A DNA stretch of 64,000 nucleotides from a virus: IMG/VR virus record IMGVR_UViG_3300022700_000179, positions 41,714-105,713 of that record; one strand, 5' to 3'. Of the stretch, positions 7,086 through 15,966 are shown in pieces (position 1 is the first letter of the stretch; each line of letters begins with the position of its first letter). Below the pieces are notes generated by a model. It made no database searches, was not told the DNA's origin, and saw only the letters and a list, made by a program, of their open reading frames with translations. The translations under genes were made by a program, and so were the position numbers.

Positions 7086-9578
7086 ATGCCTAAGTCTGGC
7101 AAGAAAGGTAGACAGCCTAGCATCGCTTCGTCGAGTAAGCCTAAGGCTAAGAAGAGAAAGCTAACGGAGTTCGGCTTTTCTCTCGGTGATAACGATGATG
7201 TTAAAATTGCAAAATCTAACCGTACACGTAAAGAGAGCAGCGGTTCTAAACCGAGAAAAGCAGATCAGGAAGAATACCGTAAGCTTGGGTCTGAGCTAGA
7301 CAACCTGCTAAATGGTTCGGAGGATAAAACAAGTATTGATACGGTAGAGTCTGGGGGGCTTTTACCTATTCCTGATAAGGAAAATGAGTCCCCTGATCAA
7401 GACAGCAGTAAAAATAGTAGCAATAACGCCGTGTCAACTAACTATTTCGAGTTACTTGGGGATGTCGCTGATGAAGATGACTCAGACGAGCTTCTGCCAG
7501 ATGTAAAGGGCTTAGTTGAGCGCGCTATTTCTGCCGACCTAGACCCCTCCGTATTCTCCGGTTCCAGTTTTCCCGTTGCTTCTAATGTCATAGAGTTTTG
7601 TAGGGATCCAGACTTTTTAGGCTTTTCCGGAGATTTGTACCCACGGCAGGTAGAGATACTAGCGCATTATTTTAAAGATGTTTGCTATTTTTGCAGTGAC
7701 CTTGATTATATCCATAAGGTTCCCGTAAACGACCCAGTTGGCGACGTTTTAGACCGATTTGCACTTCTGCGCTTTGGCGTTTGCCCCAAATGTAAACGTA
7801 ATCGGACGGAAATACTTTCTGACTGGATAAATGACCCAAGATTCGGAGAATACAACGATCTTGATCCTAACGTTGCTGCTAGCTTGCGCCCAGTACCTCC
7901 GAATGAGTTTGTTGGGGTGTGGGGACAGCGATCTGGCAAGAGTTATACCGTTGGTACGTTCGCTTTTCCCTATATCTTACATAGGTATTTGGCTCTTCCC
8001 AATCCTACCAAATATTTTATGGTTCCATCGAATCAAGTACTAGAGGCCACATTTGTAGCCCCTACCCTGCATCAGATTACAAAATATGTGTGGACGCCGT
8101 TCAGAGAAGCTTTTGCTGCTTCTCCTTGGTTTAAGGAAGTAAGGGAATCACTCCTTTCTGAGGGTAAACGATTAGGTACTACGCTTTACCGTGAGGGAGA
8201 GCGCTTCATTATATTTCCTGCTAAAAATTTGGCCATTCACATACTAGCTGCGTCCAGTACCGGTCTACGTGGGGCAACGCGGCTGTTCTGTTCACTAGAT
8301 GAGCTTGGTTGGTTTAACAGCGACGAGGATGGTAAGAAGCGTGCTGGAATCAAAGATGGGAATGCGGTCTTTGACGCCCTGGACAACAGCCTTAATACCG
8401 TGCGTTCTCATGCAGACATACGGCGTGAGGACTTGCGTGATTACGACGTACTAGATGGGCATATGTTTAATATATCCAGTCCGTGTACAGTTGGCGATCC
8501 AATTATGACCAGAGCTGCGCTCGCCCCCAGAGCGCCGAGGATGTTCTATACGCATTATGCCACGTGGGAAGTGAATCCTAAAGAAAAGGAAGAACGTATC
8601 AAAGAACGTATGGCCGGTGACATGGATCGGTTCATGCGGAACTGGGCGGCCATACCTCCACGTGCATTAAGTCCGTTTTTCTCTGATTCTAATTTAGTGG
8701 CGAGCCTGTCAAGACCATCAGATAAGGATGAAGCACTATTCAACTATTATGTGGAAAATTATGAAATGGAGGGGGAGTCTATTATAAGGTTACGTCCGCA
8801 CCTGGCGAATGTGCGCGCTGACCCATACGGTGCCCGGATTTTAGCCGTAGATAATGGTGAAGTGCAGAACTCTTTTGCTTTGTGTGTCGCAAAATATGAC
8901 GCGACATTGGACAATTACTATTTTGAAGAGTTTGTAGAAGTGGCTCCGTACCGGGGCCATGTAGTGGATCTTAATTGGTGTTATGAGAATTTCATTGTTC
9001 CATTGGTTAACACTTTCAATTTTCTGCATGTGGCTTTTGACCGGTGGAATTCTTCGCATGCCTACCATGATCTTAAGACGAACCAGGGTTTCAATGCCAC
9101 TACTGGAAAAGACGCGGAAATATACACGTTAAAGTGGCCAGATTTTGATGCATTCCGTGAGGATTTGCGAGGAATGCGCTTGTCGTTCCCGTCTACGGAA
9201 ACAGTGCCAGATGAGTTACTTTCCATTAAAGATCTGTCGCGTAGGGCTGCAACCCCACGCGCACATATGCTATTGCAACTCACAACTGTAGAGCAATTTG
9301 GTCGAAAAGTGCTGAAACCTAATCAAGGGCAGGATGACCTTTTCCGGGTAGCCGTTTTAGCGCATCGATTCATGCGGAAGTACAAGAAGCTTTATGCAGA
9401 ACACAGTATTTCCGCGCGACGTAGAGGCGACTTCCGTTCGGTTGCTATCTTCAGAGGAGCCAGTCGGCCCAATAGTGGCGGCTATACTAGCGGCGGTCCT
9501 AAATCGGGCAGGTCTGTCGGTGTTACACGACAGCGTAGTGCGGCAATGCCCAGGAGATCGTCTGGAGGAAAATTGTGA
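7086..9578 (+). CDS. terL: Terminase large subunit
   Basis: 830 residues, longer than most large terminases. This is the ATP-driven DNA-packaging motor and headful nuclease, acting at the portal of the prohead. The N-terminal ~150 residues are a basic then acidic low-complexity extension. Residues 200-236 contain CxxC and CxxC pairs (C200, C203, C233, C236), a zinc finger inserted before the motor. The Walker A is GQRSGKS (280-286); Walker B is LFCSLDE with D405-E406. The RNase H-like nuclease follows, with D589 in LAVDNGE and D652 in AFDRWN as two metal-binding Asp residues. The stop overlaps the next ATG. Confidence 0.95.
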   Translation: MPKSGKKGRQPSIASSSKPKAKKRKLTEFGFSLGDNDDVKIAKSNRTRKESSGSKPRKADQEEYRKLGSELDNLLNGSEDKTSIDTVESGGLLPIPDKENESPDQDSSKNSSNNAVSTNYFELLGDVADEDDSDELLPDVKGLVERAISADLDPSVFSGSSFPVASNVIEFCRDPDFLGFSGDLYPRQVEILAHYFKDVCYFCSDLDYIHKVPVNDPVGDVLDRFALLRFGVCPKCKRNRTEILSDWINDPRFGEYNDLDPNVAASLRPVPPNEFVGVWGQRSGKSYTVGTFAFPYILHRYLALPNPTKYFMVPSNQVLEATFVAPTLHQITKYVWTPFREAFAASPWFKEVRESLLSEGKRLGTTLYREGERFIIFPAKNLAIHILAASSTGLRGATRLFCSLDELGWFNSDEDGKKRAGIKDGNAVFDALDNSLNTVRSHADIRREDLRDYDVLDGHMFNISSPCTVGDPIMTRAALAPRAPRMFYTHYATWEVNPKEKEERIKERMAGDMDRFMRNWAAIPPRALSPFFSDSNLVASLSRPSDKDEALFNYYVENYEMEGESIIRLRPHLANVRADPYGARILAVDNGEVQNSFALCVAKYDATLDNYYFEEFVEVAPYRGHVVDLNWCYENFIVPLVNTFNFLHVAFDRWNSSHAYHDLKTNQGFNATTGKDAEIYTLKWPDFDAFREDLRGMRLSFPSTETVPDELLSIKDLSRRAATPRAHMLLQLTTVEQFGRKVLKPNQGQDDLFRVAVLAHRFMRKYKKLYAEHSISARRRGDFRSVAIFRGASRPNSGGYTSGGPKSGRSVGVTRQRSAAMPRRSSGGKL

Positions 9579-9994
9579 TGACTAGCTATGATTTAGTGAG
9601 GGGATTGTTAAAGGAAGCCTCTCAACCATTTGGTATAAACAGCGTCAATCGGCTTGTGGGCAATCTCCGAGTGGCGGGTATACCTGACACTTTGGATCCT
9701 AAAAGTGAGAGAGTAGCTCGGCGTATACTTTCAGAAGCTATTAGTAGACAACAAAAGAAGCTAAGGACTGCAGACGCTGGCAGCACAAACAGTGCCACAG
9801 TAGTCCAATCTTCCAATACTGACGACCATTTTATAGAGATAGACGCCCTTATATCAGAGGGTAAATGCCCACGCTGTAAAACGCATATGGTAGATGTAAA
9901 ATTGGGTGGTTACAACCCTGACACGCGAGCGTACGAGCGTGGTATGTATTGCAAAGCCTGCCGCACGACACTGCCGATGAATTGGGGTAAGTAG
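9578..9994 (+). CDS. Zinc-ribbon protein between terminase and portal
   Basis: 138 residues from the ATG overlapping the terminase TGA (GTG at 9575 is an alternative); GGAGG lies upstream. The N-terminal ~60 residues are helical with many Arg and Lys. The C-terminus forms a zinc ribbon: CPRC near residue 93 and CKAC near 124, separated by a GGYNPDTRAYERG loop. Short proteins between terminase and portal in large phages often carry such ribbons. A DNA- or portal-interaction role is inferred from position only. Confidence 0.75.
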   Translation: MTSYDLVRGLLKEASQPFGINSVNRLVGNLRVAGIPDTLDPKSERVARRILSEAISRQQKKLRTADAGSTNSATVVQSSNTDDHFIEIDALISEGKCPRCKTHMVDVKLGGYNPDTRAYERGMYCKACRTTLPMNWGK

Positions 9995-10033
9995 CTCCTG
10001 CTCTCTACCTAACCAGTGCGCCGAGGTTGCTGA

Positions 10034-12373
10034 ATGTCTATGTTCCGAATTCGATATGATATGACCGAGGGTAGACGGCTGCGCCGAATACAAAATCGAC
10101 ATGCCGGATTTATGCGATCACACAGTGGTTCGCCTAAATCGAAAATGCGTCATGGGGCGGCTATGACCAACCTGACAGCACCCATGCTGGCAGGAGGTGG
10201 ATTACATCAGAGATACTCCCCAGTATGGGAACGTGCAGAGGATCCAACTCTAGCTGAAGATTTTCTGCCTGCCGATAGTCAAACTCAAAATAAAATATTT
10301 CGTAACTTAATAATGTTTGACGCCATTGCTGGACCAGCAACAGAGTATTGGAAAGATCTGGCGTTTTCACCGAATGTTATATTGAGCGGGCTGGATGATG
10401 ATAAGGTACTGCAATTTTACCAAGATGCGTTAGCTGCTAGTGGCATCTTGCCTATGATGCCTTCTTTGCTTTCTGACTACCTTACGTTTGGTAAGTTTGT
10501 GTTTCACATGCTTATGGATGAGAGCAAAGGTTATTGGTATGAGACCATTCCACATGATCTAGATTATGTGAGTATCAAAGTATCCCCAATACCTAGTATG
10601 CCTCCATTAATTGATTACCAGCCTAGCGAGGACCAGCGTGAGTGGGCAACCAGTTCCGATAATCGAGTGGTGGAACAGCGGCGGGATATGGACCCGGTTT
10701 TGGTAAACCTTCTCGCGTCTGGGCAGCCGATTCCTTTGGCCCCTGAGAATACCATGTTCCTCCCTAGGATGGTATTTGCAAATGATTACTACGGAACGTC
10801 TTATCTTACTCGTGTAATGCCTTTCAAGATATATGAGAAAGCTGTTTTAGACGCGTCCATTGCTGGAGCCCGTCGCCGGGCCGGGCCACTTTGGCATATT
10901 ACGGTATGGCCAGATGCATCAGACGATGAAATGTCTGAAATTTTAGATATGTTTTTTGCGGCGGAAGAAGACCCAATTGGGGGCAAGGTGGTGACCCGTG
11001 AAGGAGTTATAGTAAACTCATTAGGCGGAGGTTCTGGAGAATATTGGAAGCTTTCTGACGAGTGGTCTTTTTTATCAGAAGCAAAAATGCGGGCGTTGGG
11101 AATTTCTGAAACGTTTCTTACAGGCGAAGCAAACTGGAACTCGATGGAGGTTATCCTATCGACGTTCCTCGAGAAGGTTCGTGCTGTACGCAACTATTTC
11201 ACTCAGAAAATTATTCTAGAGAAGATTATATACCAGTTAGCTCAGATGCATGATATCCGTCACCGTTCCGAGGCGGAGTTAGCCCATCGTATCCGTACTG
11301 GTAAAAAGAGCCGGATTGATAGCCAGCCCGAGTTCAAGCTTCCATCCATTGAATGGGATAAGGCGCTTTCTCCAGTTGCAGATCAAGATTATATGGCGAT
11401 CCTGAACGAGTTGGAAGAGAAGGGATTACCAATTCCGATTCGGATGCGTGCTCAAGTGGCGGGGTTTGATATCGACAAAGCTATGAATTCGTTTGAGTCC
11501 GATTTGGAGACGCACAAAGAAATATACGAGCATAAAGTTGCGCTTGCTGAACTCAAAAAGCAGTACGGCTTTGATGATTCAGGTCAGTACACTGGCGGAG
11601 GCGGGGAGCTAGGCGGTGGTTTAGGTGAGCTAGGAGGTGGGTTGGGTGAGGGACTTGGTGGACTTGGTGGGGGTGAACTGGGAGGTGGAGAACTTGGGGG
11701 TGGGGGCGAACTTGGTGGAGGTGAACTGGGAGGTGGGGGAGGAGTTGAAGAGGTACCCCCATCGGCACCAGAGGGTGGACTTGAAGGTTTTGGGGCAGGA
11801 ACTGAGAAATCTAGATTCCCAGTTAAAAACCAGCACAAGAGGTTTGTTGGTAATACCAGACCACATGTGGTGAACAGCCTACTCGATCGAATTGCTTCAG
11901 TTCCTATTTGGGACGATCGTAAAGAGCTTTTTGGATTGACGCAGCGTAAGATTGCTAAGATATTAGACCGAATTGATAAAAGTGCTCCAGATATAGACCA
12001 CAGAAAACAGTTCGCCAGAAAAGTGTTTTCGAAGCTGAAGAGGAACGAGGGCTTAGATCGTAGGCAAGCACAGGTTGTGCAATATCTGGCATTTCGTTTG
12101 GGATTGGTACCCCCTGTCCCAATTCCAGAAGATGATTTTGAGCCTCTGAATAAGTACTTACTCGACAAGGTCCGTGAGGACGGATTGAGTAAAGAAATTA
12201 CAAAAGAGCTGAACTACGTCTCCCGTATTTCAGAGGCATGTGGTAGGGAGCACCCGTATCAAATCAAACATTCGGATTTCAATCCTGTGCTCACTCGGTT
12301 TGACCGGGCCCTTTCCGATAAACAAATTCTCACGGGTCTTACAACCAGTGTTTCTCCTTTTATTAAAGGATAG
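10034..12373 (+). CDS. Portal protein with Gly-rich insertion
   Basis: 779 residues; GAGG seven bases before the ATG. The central region has the portal-family pattern of the T4 gp20-like type: MPFKIYEKAVLDASIAGARR, a following DDEMSEILDMFF helix, GKVVTREGV, and WSFLSEAKMRALGISETFLTGEANWNS. The portal ring forms the DNA channel at one head vertex and docks the terminase. Unusually, residues ~521-570 are a pure Gly/Glu/Leu repeat, encoded at 11594-11744. After it come ~200 further residues, basic and helical, that look like an appended domain. The position after terminase and before scaffold, protease and capsid supports the call. Confidence 0.88.
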   Translation: MSMFRIRYDMTEGRRLRRIQNRHAGFMRSHSGSPKSKMRHGAAMTNLTAPMLAGGGLHQRYSPVWERAEDPTLAEDFLPADSQTQNKIFRNLIMFDAIAGPATEYWKDLAFSPNVILSGLDDDKVLQFYQDALAASGILPMMPSLLSDYLTFGKFVFHMLMDESKGYWYETIPHDLDYVSIKVSPIPSMPPLIDYQPSEDQREWATSSDNRVVEQRRDMDPVLVNLLASGQPIPLAPENTMFLPRMVFANDYYGTSYLTRVMPFKIYEKAVLDASIAGARRRAGPLWHITVWPDASDDEMSEILDMFFAAEEDPIGGKVVTREGVIVNSLGGGSGEYWKLSDEWSFLSEAKMRALGISETFLTGEANWNSMEVILSTFLEKVRAVRNYFTQKIILEKIIYQLAQMHDIRHRSEAELAHRIRTGKKSRIDSQPEFKLPSIEWDKALSPVADQDYMAILNELEEKGLPIPIRMRAQVAGFDIDKAMNSFESDLETHKEIYEHKVALAELKKQYGFDDSGQYTGGGGELGGGLGELGGGLGEGLGGLGGGELGGGELGGGGELGGGELGGGGGVEEVPPSAPEGGLEGFGAGTEKSRFPVKNQHKRFVGNTRPHVVNSLLDRIASVPIWDDRKELFGLTQRKIAKILDRIDKSAPDIDHRKQFARKVFSKLKRNEGLDRRQAQVVQYLAFRLGLVPPVPIPEDDFEPLNKYLLDKVREDGLSKEITKELNYVSRISEACGREHPYQIKHSDFNPVLTRFDRALSDKQILTGLTTSVSPFIKG
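11594..11744 (+). repeat. G-rich coding repeat inside the portal gene
   Basis: About 150 bases made of imperfect repeats of GGTGGTGAACTTGG-like units, almost free of C on the coding strand. It encodes a GGGELGGG-type linker. Such simple-sequence tracts change length easily and may form G-rich structures. It separates the conserved portal body from the C-terminal extension. Confidence 0.85.
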
Positions 12374-12378
12374 CTAAG

Positions 12379-12822
12379 ATGCAGAAGAGAATAGCCCAAG
12401 ATCCTTTGGAAGAATTAGGAGATGCAGGACTAGCAGAATTAGAAGACATCGCTAAGGAGCAAGAGGTACCAGGTGAGCCGGTGCCTGCTCCCGACGAATC
12501 AGAGATGGTCAAGGAAATCTCTGAGCATCCGAGTACAAAATGGCGGGAATATTTACAACCAATTATTCGTGCAATAAAGGCACAGTTAGGTGGTGTACCT
12601 GTATCTTTGGTGGACCCGGACATCTCTAACGACTACGTCTCCCCCCAGTTTGGTTTTAATATTACAGGGTATATCAATTTCCCTAAAGGTAGACCCGATG
12701 ATGTAAGGTCGGAGTTTGGGGACTCCCCTATCCGGTTTGAGGTTTATATCGGGCCGCCAGATTACGACATCCATTATCCAGTAGAACTCTATAGTGCAGA
12801 AGATGTAGTTAACTCTATATAA
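12379..12822 (+). CDS. Hypothetical protein after portal
   Basis: 147 residues, five bases after the portal stop, with AAGGA eight bases upstream. The first ~50 residues are acidic; the rest is beta-rich with an FEVYIGPPDYDIHYPVELY segment and an EDVV ending. The neighbour at 12856 ends in a similar PVEV...EVVEWL pattern, so the two may share a fold. Probably a head-assembly accessory by position. Confidence 0.75.
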   Translation: MQKRIAQDPLEELGDAGLAELEDIAKEQEVPGEPVPAPDESEMVKEISEHPSTKWREYLQPIIRAIKAQLGGVPVSLVDPDISNDYVSPQFGFNITGYINFPKGRPDDVRSEFGDSPIRFEVYIGPPDYDIHYPVELYSAEDVVNSI

Positions 12823-12855
12823 GAGTCTTTTACAAGAGACGGGGATCAGGTTCAA

Positions 12856-13254
12856 ATGCCTAAATGGAATCGTGTATGGCGCAATGTCAATGATCAGTGT
12901 CCACAATCTTGTATAAATTTTACTAATCCGGCTTTACGGCAGCAGTCCGTAGTACTAGATCAGTTTCCGTCTACTGTAGACAATATGTCGCAAGCTATGC
13001 GGATTGTAGCTGAGGGGATTGCTGAACGTGTTGGTGGAAAATCTATTGTTGTTAAGTCCGAATCTGAGCGTATACATGACGTTAGCATGCGTCTATCGAG
13101 GGATGTAGCTAGTTTGGTTTCTATAAATTTTAGTTTTGGTGCCCAAGCAAACTATCCAGTAGAGGTTACTTATAACTATAGGGATGACTCTGGTACCGCT
13201 AAATTCGGTGATATAGCTGAGGTGGTAGAATGGCTGGCCGTCCGCTTAAGGTAA
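12856..13254 (+). CDS. Hypothetical protein, possible relative of preceding gene
   Basis: 132 residues with GGGGATCAGG upstream. It has a helical middle (MSQAMRIVAEGIAERVG) followed by beta segments ending ANYPVEVTYNYRDDS and AEVVEWLAVRLR. The order of elements recalls the protein encoded just upstream. The 3' end overlaps the next gene by 25 bases. No family recognised. Confidence 0.75.
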   Translation: MPKWNRVWRNVNDQCPQSCINFTNPALRQQSVVLDQFPSTVDNMSQAMRIVAEGIAERVGGKSIVVKSESERIHDVSMRLSRDVASLVSINFSFGAQANYPVEVTYNYRDDSGTAKFGDIAEVVEWLAVRLR

Positions 13255-13481
13255 TGGAAGTCTTGTCCAATTCACCACCAAAAAAGTTAGTATATAAAGG
13301 GCGTACTTACGTTCTTGCTAAGACACGAGAAGACTTAATGTGGGAACAGGTAGAGAGACTTTTGTCTCAAATGTTAAACACGGTCAAGTCGGATCGTCCT
13401 TCGATTAGCAAAAAGAGCGGAGTCGCCGGTACATATCAAGAGCTTAAGGTCTTCCTCAAAGATCTAGGCGTCACGCTCTAG
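13230..13481 (+). CDS. Small protein with the YKG...YVLA motif
   Basis: 83 residues from the ATG at 13230, preceded by GAGGTGG; an ATG at 13254 forming TAATG with the previous stop is equally possible. Residues 19-30 read KLVYKGRTYVLA, the first copy of the motif that recurs in 12 proteins downstream. The remainder is a charged helix pair. It lies directly upstream of the scaffold-like gene. A role as a packaged or scaffold-bound small protein is inferred from the motif's distribution. Confidence 0.75.
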   Translation: MAGRPLKVMEVLSNSPPKKLVYKGRTYVLAKTREDLMWEQVERLLSQMLNTVKSDRPSISKKSGVAGTYQELKVFLKDLGVTL

Positions 13482-13505
13482 CTTCAACTCACACACCTCT
13501 CTGCC

Positions 13506-13560
13506 GCGACATTATCTGAATTACCAGACTGGTGTGTTGTATACCTGCAACATCAGGAGG
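13506..13560 (+). promoter_or_regulatory. Leader elements of the scaffold gene
   Basis: GCGACATTA (13506-13514) and CCTGCAACATCA (13544-13555) occur here and again, in the same order, at 20061-20082 before the decoration/capsid genes. The second element runs directly into AGGAGG, the ribosome site of the scaffold-like gene, so a translational role is possible. Confidence 0.55.
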
Positions 13561-13564
13561 TCTC

Positions 13565-15874
13565 ATGGCAACAGAGGGTAAAACGAGAGATGGACCGTCA
13601 ATGACTCCAGAGGAGAAATACGCCTCTGAGTTGCTTGATACGGCGGCAAAGAAAAAGAATAAAAAACCCAAAAAGAAAAAGAAGACTGACCACGAAACCA
13701 ACGTCCAGAAGTTTTTGCGTGACTTCTTCGAATTAGGGAAACCTAAGAAGAAGACCAAGAAAACTAGTCCCGGACTACCTGGTTTGTATTGGAGAGGGGT
13801 CGAAGATTCACCCTTCTCTTATCAACCCGGTGGTGATGGTGGAGGGGATGGTGGGGGCGGTGGAAATGGTGGGTCGGCTGCGAGTGTTGCCGAGACCGAG
13901 GAGGAATTGATGCGCCAGCTCCGAAAGAAGATGGATCTAAAGGGCAAAAAGGCGGGTGGAGAGAACCCCTATGTTGGTTGGGATAATCTTCCTAAGGGAT
14001 GGACCAAAGAGTCCGTAGAGAAGTTCTGGGGTTCCCTGACTGGTGATCATGAGCACAAGTTCACAGAGTGCAGGAAGAAAATGGAAGGGAACGTAGACGA
14101 TCCCGATGCTTTCTGTGCGTCGTTAAAGGATATGATGAAGGGTACTGAAGAGTGGCGGGGTAAAGGCAAAGGCGCTGCTAGTACCTCTTCACGACCGTAT
14201 AGTGCTGATTCACTCGATGAAATGGGCTTCGATCCTGGACGTGCTCAAAACGAGTTCCGCCAAGAAACTGGACCGGTAGAAGAAGCCATCCAAATCGAAG
14301 AAACCCCACCTACTGAAGTCGATCCCGAAGAAGTTGAGCCCGTTGACATGGAGGACGTATCTGCGAATCCTCCCCAAAGGGCAGATATGGCATCAGGAGA
14401 AGAGACACAGAACGTGCCCGACGGGCCAGAAGCAATGGAGGATCCGCAGATGCAAATCCACAAGGGAACCGAAGAAATTTTTGAAGTAGATCCAAGTATG
14501 GTTGAGGAGCTAAACGTAGCCGTTGACCTGGAAGTTGGCGAGGACGATGAGGATGATTACGCGTCGCCTGTCCCGAGTGAAGGGGATGAGATGGAAGCCG
14601 TAGAGGACGAGGAGGATGACCTGCTCGGTGACGAAGAAATTCCAGAGGTAAGCGACGAGGAAGTCGAGTACGAGCTGGAGATGGAGGCTCCTGAGGAAGA
14701 TTTGGGCGAGATGGAGGAGGAAGATGAGCTGGAGGAGGCGTGCGGATCGAGAGGGGATCGCGCGAAGCTGTATAATTCTGAGCAGCCTGTCCTTGTAAAG
14801 GAAGATGATGTTGAAGTTGTTGATGAGGGACGTGGACACGCCGGTGCAACCCCTGATTCCCCGCCGACTACCTTAGAGCCCGAAGATGCGGAGGCTCCTA
14901 CACTCCCACAAAGCGACATCAAGGTACCTGCGATCGATCCTGCGGAAAAAGAGAGCACTGACGTGGTGTATGAGGTCGTAGTGCCTGCGTCGTCTTTAAC
15001 GGACGAGTCGATCGATCGTATCGAGTTGGCACGCTACGGCGAGAACTCAGACGATCCAATGTATATCGTCCTCTTGGACGGCGATCCCGTTGCTAAGATT
15101 GCACTTTCAGACCAAAACCTCCCCGATGAGCACCGAGAGACCTTCCTCGATGACAACTATCCCAACTTTGTCCTTGAGGGCATGGAGCAGTTTGGTGTCC
15201 AGGCGACTTTGAAGACGGTTAACGCCCGTTTCTACGCGGCCCGTGCAAATGAGGGTGAAGTAGCCGAGTCGGTTAAGGCCCGTGTCGCCTCTGAGATGCA
15301 CGAGGCGCGGCAGGTAGAGATCGGTCGGTTGAAAGACGATCTGCTGAATGTGGCCTCGGTAGTTCTGCAGGGAACTATGAAAAATTACCTGTTGGACAAC
15401 CCCCTGCGTGATGCACTGATCTCACGGTTCCATCGTGCCGGTGTGGATCCCAGTGCTGCGGTTGACGAAATTGACGATGCCTTCCGTTCAGCTGGCCAGG
15501 ATTTCTTCAACACAGTTCTTGAAACAGCTGACGAGTGGCTCGGCCTCCCCAAGGAAGCCCTTGAGCACCATGTCCAGAAAATTCAGGAAATGTCGCATAG
15601 ACATCCTGGATACGACATGGTTCAGGGTTACAACGAGGACGACATCCCCGAAGCAGTCGAGCCCACCCCGGAACCTCGTCAGTATGCTGCACAGGCGGCT
15701 GCACCTGCCCCAAGTGTGCCCAAGAACGTTCCCTTGCGCAGCGCGGCCCCACGAGCACCCTCCGGTGGTGGATTCAAGCAGGATAAAGAGTATTGGAAGC
15801 GTCAGCTGAACCTCAGCGGTCGTGTAGCGAACGCTTCTTTGGCTCAGTATCAGCTCCGTAACCCCAAACAGTAG
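13565..15874 (+). CDS. Scaffold-like/prohead core protein
   Basis: 769 residues from the ATG at 13565 (AGGAGG upstream). Residues ~25-75 are Lys-rich, followed by a Gly-rich linker with GGDGGGDGGGGG, then a compact domain at ~140-215 with GWTKESVEKFW, a Cys, and DDPDAFCASLK that is repeated in the protein at 25271. Residues ~230-480 are extremely acidic (Glu/Asp), then a mixed alpha/beta domain and a helical C-terminus. Acidic, helical, low-complexity proteins encoded next to the prohead protease typically form the internal core that is cleaved during maturation. Codons are GC-ending and unlike those of the small neighbours, as in the capsid gene, pointing to high expression. Confidence 0.65.
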   Translation: MATEGKTRDGPSMTPEEKYASELLDTAAKKKNKKPKKKKKTDHETNVQKFLRDFFELGKPKKKTKKTSPGLPGLYWRGVEDSPFSYQPGGDGGGDGGGGGNGGSAASVAETEEELMRQLRKKMDLKGKKAGGENPYVGWDNLPKGWTKESVEKFWGSLTGDHEHKFTECRKKMEGNVDDPDAFCASLKDMMKGTEEWRGKGKGAASTSSRPYSADSLDEMGFDPGRAQNEFRQETGPVEEAIQIEETPPTEVDPEEVEPVDMEDVSANPPQRADMASGEETQNVPDGPEAMEDPQMQIHKGTEEIFEVDPSMVEELNVAVDLEVGEDDEDDYASPVPSEGDEMEAVEDEEDDLLGDEEIPEVSDEEVEYELEMEAPEEDLGEMEEEDELEEACGSRGDRAKLYNSEQPVLVKEDDVEVVDEGRGHAGATPDSPPTTLEPEDAEAPTLPQSDIKVPAIDPAEKESTDVVYEVVVPASSLTDESIDRIELARYGENSDDPMYIVLLDGDPVAKIALSDQNLPDEHRETFLDDNYPNFVLEGMEQFGVQATLKTVNARFYAARANEGEVAESVKARVASEMHEARQVEIGRLKDDLLNVASVVLQGTMKNYLLDNPLRDALISRFHRAGVDPSAAVDEIDDAFRSAGQDFFNTVLETADEWLGLPKEALEHHVQKIQEMSHRHPGYDMVQGYNEDDIPEAVEPTPEPRQYAAQAAAPAPSVPKNVPLRSAAPRAPSGGGFKQDKEYWKRQLNLSGRVANASLAQYQLRNPKQ

Positions 15875-15903
15875 TCTTTGATTTTTAGTCGTGCTCTGCA
15901 CGC

Positions 15904-15937
15904 GGAGGCAGGGTTGAATCCAACCCTGCCTCCTTTG
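15904..15937 (+). terminator. Intrinsic terminator after the scaffold gene
   Basis: A 13-base-pair perfect stem (15904-15916 with 15921-15933), AATC loop, then a TTT run. It should reduce transcription into the protease gene, making the scaffold more abundant than the protease. Confidence 0.85.
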
Positions 15938-15966
15938 GAGGGCGCGAGCCACAAGGAGCAGTTTGG

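Noticed and set aside
11553-12168. Long Pro/Ser-rich frames on the minus strand of the portal repeat
   Set aside because: They are antisense readings of a GGT/GGA-rich coding repeat and have no ribosome site.
13532-13564. Non-ATG extension of the scaffold protein
   Set aside because: The AGGAGG ribosome site would be inside it; the ATG at 13565 fits.
14245-14958. Several long Ser-rich minus-strand frames under the scaffold gene
   Set aside because: Antisense of acidic GAG/GAT-rich codons. The plus-strand protein has clear domain and codon signals.
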